Source of the DNA: Synechococcales cyanobacterium PMM_0073
GTDB taxonomy: Bacteria; Cyanobacteriota; Cyanobacteriia; Elainellales; Elainellaceae
Length of the DNA: 5,561 bases
Direction of reading: 5' to 3'
Assembly: GCA_949127695.1 (NCBI GenBank)
Contig: CASBQH010000226.1
Span: 1 to 5,561 of the forward strand
In this document: in pieces, positions 1 through 5,300 of the stretch
Layout of the letters: each line of letters starts with the position of its first letter
Position numbering within the stretch: position 1 is the first letter of the stretch
Program-made: the position numbers and the translations under genes
The notes under the pieces: model-generated
What the model saw: the letters and a program-made list of their open reading frames with translations, nothing else
Told to the model about the DNA's origin: nothing
Database searches by the model: none

Positions 1-377
1 GCTATGACCAGCTGGCCGAGTTTATTCCCAGCCTCACCCAGAGTCGGCAGATTGAGCATCCGCAGGGCGGGATTCGGATCGAGCAGATTGGCAGCGAAGC
101 CCTGATGCGGATCAAGTTTTGCGCGCGGGTGGTGCTAGATATGGTGGAGCAATTCCCCAGCCAGATTGACTTTGAAATGGTAGAAGGAGACTTCAAGCAG
201 TTCTGCGGCAGCTGGATGCTGCAAGCTGCTAACGGCGGCACCGAACTCTGCTATACCGTCTGCATCTTGCCGCCCAGAGCTATGCCGGTTGGCCTGATCG
301 AACGCAAGCTGAAGAGCGGCTTGGTGGCCAACTTAACCGCCATTCGTCAGCGAGCTGAAAGTCTGCAAGCCATCTAG
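1..377 (+). CDS. SRPBCC / polyketide cyclase-dehydrase family protein (C-terminal part)
   Basis: This gene is cut by the left window edge. The open frame begins with the TAT codon at 3-5 and runs to TAG at 375-377, giving 124 visible residues. The pattern is that of the START/SRPBCC fold of the cyclase/dehydrase (Coq10-like) group: an early 'YDQLAEFIPSL' segment (visible residues 1-11), a GGIRIEQIG strand (22-30), the 'ARVVLDMVEQFP' stretch (41-52), 'EMVEGDFKQFCGSW' (58-71), and a C-terminal amphipathic helix (about 96-122) that in this fold covers the hydrophobic pocket. Family members bind hydrophobic ligands such as lipids, quinones or polyketides. The ligand here cannot be told from sequence. 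I estimate that some tens of N-terminal residues are missing. The ATG at 105 is internal, because coding similarity clearly continues upstream of it. It converges on the dehydratase gene with a 4-base overlap. Family call fairly sure, role unknown. Confidence 0.8.
   Translation, partial: YDQLAEFIPSLTQSRQIEHPQGGIRIEQIGSEALMRIKFCARVVLDMVEQFPSQIDFEMVEGDFKQFCGSWMLQAANGGTELCYTVCILPPRAMPVGLIERKLKSGLVANLTAIRQRAESLQAI
374..377. other. Overlapping convergent stop codons in a CTAG palindrome
   Basis: The palindrome CTAG supplies TAG to both facing genes: 375-377 on the plus strand ends the SRPBCC protein, and 374-376 read on the minus strand ends the dehydratase. There is therefore no intergenic space and no room for a terminator between them. 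Each transcript must end inside, and antisense to, the other gene. Confidence 0.9.
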
Positions 378-1330
378 AGCTGCTTAAACCGATCCAACAG
401 ATCGCTTTTGAGATCGACATTGCCGCCGCTAATTACCACGCCAACGCGCGCCGCAGACTGATCGACTAGCCCTTCTAATAAAGCCGCAGTTGCCAATGCG
501 CCGGTCGGCTCAACAACAATTTTTAGCCGCTCCCAGAGCAAAAACATTGCTCGCAACAGCTGCTCATCCGTGACGGTGAGCATGGCCTGCACATGCTGCA
601 AAATTAGCGGAAAAGTAACCTGTCCCGGCGCAGGAGTTCTGGCTCCGTCGGCGATTGTGTCAGGATTATGCACCGTTTGAATGGTTTTGGTGGCAAACGA
701 GCGGGTCACGTCATCGCCTGCCGCTGGCTCCACGCCAATCACTCGGCAGCTGGGAGAGAGTTCGCTCGCCGCAATCGCGCAGCCGGAGAGCAGCCCGCCG
801 CCGCCACAGCAGACCAGCAAAACGTCGAGTTCGCCCACTTGCTCAAACAGCTCTTTGCCAACCGTGCCCTGACCCGCCACCACCTGCGGATGGTCATAGG
901 GTGGAATTAGCACAGATCCCCGTTCGGCCTGCTGCTGGGCGGCTAAGGCTTCGCGGTTAGTAACCTGGCGGTCGTAGAGCAAGATCTCGGCTCCGTAGCC
1001 TTGAGTGGCGGCTCGCTTCACCGCAGGCGCATCGTCGGGCATCACAATCGTGGTGGCAATGTTCAGCAGGCTGCCGGACAGGGCAACCGCCTGAGCGTGA
1101 TTGCCGGAAGAATGGGTGATCACGCCCTGCTGCTGCTGGCTGGCGTCAAGCTGAGACATGGCGTTGTAAGCGCCGCGAAACTTGAAGGAACCCGTGCGCT
1201 GAAAGTTCTCGCACTTAAAAAACACCTGACGCCCCGTGAGTTGGTCAACTGTGCGGGAGGTCAGGACGGGGGTGAGATGAGCCTTGCCGCGCAGGCGCTC
1301 AGCAGCAGCAGCGATATCAGCGTAGATCAC
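374..1330 (-). CDS. PLP-dependent threonine/serine dehydratase (TdcB / serine racemase-like, no ACT domain)
   Basis: This is a fold-type II pyridoxal-phosphate enzyme, predicted to deaminate L-threonine or L-serine to the 2-oxo acid plus ammonia. Close family members are serine racemases or threo-3-hydroxyaspartate ammonia-lyases. Counting from the GTG at 1330 (318 residues), the PLP lysine is K50 in 'RTGSFKFRGAYN', the substrate loop SSGNH is at 74-78, the glycine-rich phosphate loop CCGGGG at 174-179, and the SGGN motif near the pyridine nitrogen at 301-304. E201, G205 and D207 match the divalent-metal triad of eukaryotic serine racemases. Length fits the short catabolic class, and no regulatory ACT domain follows, so it is not a standard biosynthetic IlvA. 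The frame is open to an ATG at 1483, but that start would overlap the small upstream gene by 77 bases and add a non-conserved N-terminus. TTG at 1381 or 1390 is also possible. No strong ribosome site marks any start. The family is clear; the substrate is inferred. Confidence 0.88.
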   Translation of the reverse strand: MIYADIAAAAERLRGKAHLTPVLTSRTVDQLTGRQVFFKCENFQRTGSFKFRGAYNAMSQLDASQQQQGVITHSSGNHAQAVALSGSLLNIATTIVMPDDAPAVKRAATQGYGAEILLYDRQVTNREALAAQQQAERGSVLIPPYDHPQVVAGQGTVGKELFEQVGELDVLLVCCGGGGLLSGCAIAASELSPSCRVIGVEPAAGDDVTRSFATKTIQTVHNPDTIADGARTPAPGQVTFPLILQHVQAMLTVTDEQLLRAMFLLWERLKIVVEPTGALATAALLEGLVDQSAARVGVVISGGNVDLKSDLLDRFKQL

Positions 1331-1344
1331 CGCTGGAGATGGAT

Positions 1345-1410
1345 CTAGGCTAGGCTCCGAACTGGGTTCTAAACTGGACAAGGCTTCCAACCAAATAAAA
1401 ACTAGCCTAG
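1345..1410. repeat. Perfect 9-bp inverted repeat between the small gene and the dehydratase
   Basis: The plus strand reads CTAGGCTAG at 1345-1353 and CTAGCCTAG at 1402-1410. These are exact reverse complements with 48 bases between them. On the minus strand the first arm contains the stop codon of the small protein (TAG, 1409-1407) and is followed at once by TTTTTATTT. The second arm lies shortly before the likely GTG start of the dehydratase at 1330. The repeat is seen directly. A role as mRNA hairpin or protein-binding site is only a guess, and the long loop does not look like a normal intrinsic terminator. Confidence 0.5.
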
Positions 1411-1679
1411 CGCACCCCGGTTGGCTCAATCTGGTTGAAGGGCACAAAGCATTCTCTGGGCAGCAAAATTGGCTTGGCCGCAAAAATTAGCTTGCCGCGC
1501 AGGCTAAAGCGATCCAGCGCCACCCCAATGGGCCGCTGGACTTCTTCAGGATGCACTTCGTAAAAGGTGCGGTAGATGGCGCGAGCTGCTTGGAGCAGCG
1601 CCGGGTCGAGTAACGCCGAAAGGCTGACAGACTCAGCCGCAGTCGGCAAACGCTGTTCCGACTTTGATGCCTGTACCAT
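1407..1679 (-). CDS. Small hypothetical protein, about 90 residues
   Basis: I do not recognise this protein. From the ATG at 1679 it is 90 residues, soluble in appearance, with no signal peptide, membrane segment or cysteine cluster. An N-terminal helical half (roughly residues 20-42, containing 'LLDPALLQAARAIYRTFYEV') precedes a more strand-like half with 'RPIGVALDRFSLRGKLIFAAKP' in two overlapping pieces. The ATG at 1679 is preferred because GGGGGA lies four bases upstream (1689-1684, minus strand). An in-frame ATG at 1724 would give 105 residues but has no visible ribosome site. It lies 131 bases after the CheW-like gene and 76 bases before the preferred dehydratase start, on the same strand as both. 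It is called real because it fills an otherwise empty same-strand gap and has a plausible ribosome site. Conservation was not tested. Confidence 0.55.
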   Translation of the reverse strand: MVQASKSEQRLPTAAESVSLSALLDPALLQAARAIYRTFYEVHPEEVQRPIGVALDRFSLRGKLIFAAKPILLPRECFVPFNQIEPTGVR

Positions 1680-1683
1680 GCAA

Positions 1684-1689
1684 TCCCCC
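1684..1689 (-). promoter_or_regulatory. Probable ribosome binding site deciding the start of the small protein
   Basis: Minus-strand GGGGGA sits four bases before the ATG at 1679-1677. It is the only purine-rich Shine-Dalgarno-like block near either candidate ATG of this small gene and favours the inner start over the ATG at 1724. Confidence 0.4.
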
Positions 1690-1749
1690 AATGTTGGCGC
1701 TGACGTAGTGAACGATTTAAACATCGGTGGCTAACCGACGCTCTAACGC

Positions 1750-1808
1750 TACATGATTCGGCCTGAGAGAGTAAATATGTCAATATTTCTTTACATGATT
1801 TCAGGCTT
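1750..1808. repeat. Repeat-rich intergenic stretch after the CheW-like gene
   Basis: Three structures are visible in this AT-rich gap. TACATGATT occurs twice in direct orientation, at 1750-1758 and 1792-1800, exactly 42 bp apart. GCCTGA (1761-1766) and TCAGGC (1801-1806) form a 6-bp inverted repeat. AAATAT/ATATTT (1773-1778 and 1783-1788) form a second, nested inverted repeat with a 4-base gap. The stretch could fold as an extended stem in RNA or serve as an operator. No run of T follows the outer stem on the minus strand, so it is not a standard intrinsic terminator for the CheW-like gene. Function is inferred only. Confidence 0.4.
1753..1783 (-). promoter_or_regulatory. Weak candidate promoter for the small gene and the dehydratase
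   Basis: The minus strand carries a perfect TTGACA (1783-1778) in the gap after the CheW-like gene. The best -10-like hexamer downstream, AATCAT (1758-1753), matches TATAAT at four of six positions but lies at a long 19-base spacing. The -35 hexamer overlaps the AAATAT/ATATTT inverted repeat. Position is sensible for a start of transcription about 70 bases before the small gene, but the -10 is poor. Confidence 0.25.
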
Positions 1809-1810
1809 TT

Positions 1811-2323
1811 TCATGAATGAAAGGCGCGGCCTTGCATCAGCATCTCCACATCCAGCAAAAACAGCGTCCGTGAGGCAGCCTCAGGCTGGCTGTTTTCTGC
1901 GGGCAGCACCGCAATATGGCTGGCAATCTCCAGCGTATCTGAGCGGCGGTACGACTCTGGCAGACTGCGGATCAGCGTGGCAGGTAGCTCCATCAGCAGC
2001 GGCGTTTGGCTAGCGGGGATGCCCAACAGCTCGCCGCGCTTGGTTTTGACCAGCACCAGATAGTAGCTCTCCACCGGAGCAGCCTCCATCCGAAACAGCT
2101 TGCGGTGCAGATCCACCACCGTCACATCCTGATTATCCACCCGCGATAGGCCAACCGGATTCAGGCCGCTGCCATGCACCGCCGGAATATTCACCACTTT
2201 GTAGACCTGATCAATTCGCAGCGCCAGGTTCAGCTTGCCAACGCCAAAGGTGATTAGTTTAATGGGGCGAGCTTTGGCCTGGGCAGCGGGAGTCATTTTG
2301 GGAGCGGAAAGATTTACTGGCAT
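1811..2323 (-). CDS. CheW-like chemotaxis adaptor protein
   Basis: This 170-residue protein is essentially one CheW domain. It starts with a short Ala/Pro-rich tail (residues 1-18), then 'IKLITFGVGKLNLALRIDQV' (21-40), which is the usual first strands of the SH3-like fold. 'RVDNQDVTVVDLHRKL' (61-76) corresponds to the 'G.ivpvvDL' segment. 'YYLVLVKTKRGELLGIP' (87-103) and the closing 'TLFLLDVEML' (153-162) complete the fold. CheW proteins couple receptor clusters to the CheA kinase at the membrane-associated array. The gene follows the CheA-type kinase by 36 bases on the same strand, so the two products probably work together. The ATG at 2323 lacks a Shine-Dalgarno sequence; the bases just before it read CCTCCT, the complement of one. 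The second in-frame ATG (residue 10) has none either. Length is normal. No gene symbol is given because cyanobacteria carry several CheW paralogues. Confidence 0.88.
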   Translation of the reverse strand: MPVNLSAPKMTPAAQAKARPIKLITFGVGKLNLALRIDQVYKVVNIPAVHGSGLNPVGLSRVDNQDVTVVDLHRKLFRMEAAPVESYYLVLVKTKRGELLGIPASQTPLLMELPATLIRSLPESYRRSDTLEIASHIAVLPAENSQPEAASRTLFLLDVEMLMQGRAFHS

Positions 2324-2359
2324 AGGAGGTAAATGAGGAGAGTAAAGGCAGAACTGAAG

Positions 2360-5300
2360 TTAATGAGCCGGAACCACCAGCAGATCTGTAAGCGCACCCA
2401 GCAGCTCATGCTCAATGTAGGGCTTGCTGAAGTAGGCCGTTGCGCCGAGCTGATTGGCCAAGCGGCGGTGCTTGTCGTTGCTGCGCGAGGTCAGCATCAC
2501 CACCGGAATGCTGGCAAAGCTAGGCGTTTGGCGGCGCTGGCTGAGAAACTCAAACCCGTTCATGTTGGGCATTTCGATATCGCAGATCACAGCCTGCACA
2601 GAGGAGGATTGCTTCAAGTGCGTCAGCGCCTCCTGCCCGTCACGGGCTTGCAGCACCCGGTATCCGCTCTTTTCCAGCGTTAGCGCCAGCATTCGGCGTA
2701 GCGTCGCCGAGTCGTCCACCACTAGCACGGTGTTCAGCTGGCGGTGGGCGGCGGGCGGCGGAGTCTCTACAGATTGACGCATCGGCATCGTGCCTTCAGC
2801 GCCCAGCGTCAGGTCAATCAATGTGGCAGCATCGACCACGGGCACTAGGCTGCCATCGCCCAGAATTGTGCAGCCGTATGTATAAGCAGGTGAGGCAATC
2901 GCCGCCCCAAACGGCCTAATCACCAGCTCTTGCTCTGTAATCAATCGGTCAACTTCTACGGCAAAGCTATGCTGCTCACGCTGGAACACCAGCACCGGCA
3001 GCGCCCAGCCTTTGGGAGTCGGCACAGCCGTCAGCGTATCCCGTGAAGCGCGTTCGGGCAGGTTGCAGCCATAGTTCAGCAGATTGCTCATCCGGTAAAT
3101 CGGCACGAGCTGCTCTCGCCAGAACAGAAACTGCTGCGCTCCAGACTGCTTGATCTGCTCAGCGCTGGGCACCAGAATTTCTTCGATGCTGTCGGAAGGC
3201 ACGGCCACAGCGGTTGCCCCCACTTCGCAGGTCAAGAGCTTAGCCACCGTCAGCGTCAGCGGAATCCGCAGCGTGAAGGTCGTGCCTTTGCCGGGGACGG
3301 AATTGGCCGTGACGCTGCCCTTGAGCGAACGCAGCTGAGAGCGCACCACGTCTAGACCCACGCCGCGACCCGACAGTTCACTCACCTGCGCGGCGGTCGA
3401 AAAGCCCGGTTCAAAAATATATTCCAGCAGCTGTGCGGGCTTAGCAGCTTCGAGTTCTTCTGCCGAGAGCCAGCCTAGCTCCACTGCTCGACGGCCAATC
3501 CGCTGCAAGTCTAAGCCTTTGCCATCATCGCTGACTTCAACTAGGGTCTGGTTGCCCCGGTGGAACGCCCGAATTTCGATCGTCCCCTGCGTTGGCTTGC
3601 CCTGCTTCTGACGATCTTCCGGCATTTCAATCCCGTGATCAAAGCCATTGCGGAGCAGATGCAGCAGCGGGTCGTAGAGCTTTTCTAGCACCATTTTGTC
3701 TACCAAAACGCCCGCGCCGCTGAGCTTGAGGCCGACCGATTTGTTGTATTTCGTAGACAGATCGCGCAGCACTCTGGGGAAGCGGTTCAGTACGTTGCCC
3801 AGCGGCAGCATTCGCGCCCACATCAGCTCGTTTTGCAGCTGGGTCATTTTTTGGCGCTGTTCGTTCAGCGTCTGGTTCGACTGTCCAGCAAACAGCCCCA
3901 CGTCTCCCAATGCTTCCTCGATCTGCATCACCTGCTCAAAAATATCTTGCAGCTCATAGTGCAGCAGGCTGTAGCGATCCATTTCCAAGCTGTCAAATGC
4001 CGCCGTAATGCCGCTAGCCGCTTGAGTAGAGCCAGCCGTTGCCAAGGCGCGATTGGCGCTGCGGGTTGTTGGAGCCACCAGCATCCGGTCAGACAGATCT
4101 TGCAGTCTGCCGATCATGCCTTGAAACTGCTCAAACCGCCCAACCAGATCGCGGACTGAGCCTTGCATCTGCTCGTTTTGCAGCGACAAACTGTTGCGGT
4201 TGATCGCCAGCTCGCCCACCAAGTTATTCATCCGCTCCAGTCGATGCAGGTCAACCCGCACCGAGAGATTAGTAGCTGCCGCCGGAGCCGCTGGCTGGCT
4301 AGGGCGGAGATACTGCTTCCATTCAGCCGTTTCAGCAGCAGCAGCAGCCTGCGGTTCTAGCGCGGCTGATTCCTTTGGCTGATCAGCCAAAGAAGGCAGT
4401 TCATCAAACAGTGCTTCTACTGACTGAATCGCGCTCTCAACCGAGATGGCCGAAGAGATGGCCGAAACTGAACTTGCCGTTACTTTCTCTGGCAGAGCTG
4501 GGGCATTAAAGCTATCTGCAACCGCTTCAATAGTGATTGTCTCTGGAATCTCAAGTTCATCTGCTTCCAGATTCTCAAATAGCTCTGCTGCTACAGCCAG
4601 TTCAGCAATCTTAAATTCATCTGCTTTGAGATTCTCAAATGGTTCTGCCGTGGTAGCAAGTTCACCTGTCTCAGGTTCTTCTGTCTCAAGCTCGTCAAAT
4701 AACGCTGCTGCTGCGCCAAGTTCATCCGCCGCCAGATTGTCCCACCCCACTTCACCAAACATATCTTCAAGGCTTTCTGGCTCCAGCTTGAATGCCGCTG
4801 GCTCATTCACAAGCTCGTCTTCTAGCTGCGTCTGCATAGAATCAGCCGCAACCTCAAGTTCAGGCTGCTGATCAACTTCAGCAGCTTCAAGTATCTCAGA
4901 ATTGCCCAGCAGATCCAGGAAACTCGGAGTTTCATCAAACAGCAGATCTGCGTTCAAATCTAAATCTGTATCGAGTTCAGTATCGAGTTCTAAATCTGCC
5001 GCCAATTCCACATCGCTAAACATATCTTCTAGCGAATCCGAAGCAGATAAATTCACGCTACTCGGCGCTTCTGTCAAGGCCAAAAGCGCCGCAGAAGGAC
5101 TGCCGCCGCGCGTCCGGTCGCCCTGCATCACAGCTTCACGGCCAGCGACAAAATCAGCCAGCGCCAGCCGCAAAATTTGCAGCTCTTGAGCGGGCTGAGC
5201 TTGCAGTGCCATCATCGCCGTATGGGCAACCTGCTCAAACCCTGGCAGGTTTAGCAGCTCACCCAGGCCAATAAACACCTCAGCCTGCGCCTGTAATTCT

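Larger units (their letters stand above)
4328..5062 (-). other. Acidic low-complexity linker of the CheA-type kinase
   Basis: This region encodes residues about 161-405 (from Met 5542), between the N-terminal helical modules and the dimerisation domain. It is dominated by Glu, Asp, Ala and Leu, nearly lacks Arg and Lys, and has no recognisable fold. Seven short segments share a Phe (or Leu-Phe) next to acidic residues: MFSDV (174-178), LFDET (201-205), MFGEV (261-265), LFDEL (281-285), PFENL (301-305), LFENL (321-325) and LFDEL (378-382). Known CheA proteins also have flexible P1-P2-P3 linkers; a role as a row of docking sites here is inferred. Confidence 0.75.

Noticed and set aside
1001..1348. 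Plus-strand 115-residue open frame opposite the dehydratase.
   Set aside because: The opposite strand encodes the conserved PLP lysine and SSGNH motifs there, so this frame is a shadow.
1761..1806. Intrinsic terminator for the CheW-like gene formed by GCCTGA/TCAGGC.
   Set aside because: The stem is only six base pairs around a long loop, and no T run follows it on the minus strand.
2324..2683. Plus-strand 116-residue open frame beginning at ATG 2333, three bases after a perfect AGGAGG (2324-2329).
   Set aside because: It runs antisense to the end of the kinase gene (receiver domain), the spacing to the ribosome-like site is shorter than usual, and the protein shows no fold or family pattern. 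The AGGAGG is more simply the complement of the pyrimidine-rich gap before the CheW-like gene.
4446..4871. Plus-strand 141-residue Ser/Ala-rich open frame opposite the kinase linker.
   Set aside because: Its Ser-rich composition is the mirror of the Glu/Ala/Leu-rich linker codons on the other strand. It has no independent start signal, and the minus-strand frame is clearly the coding one.
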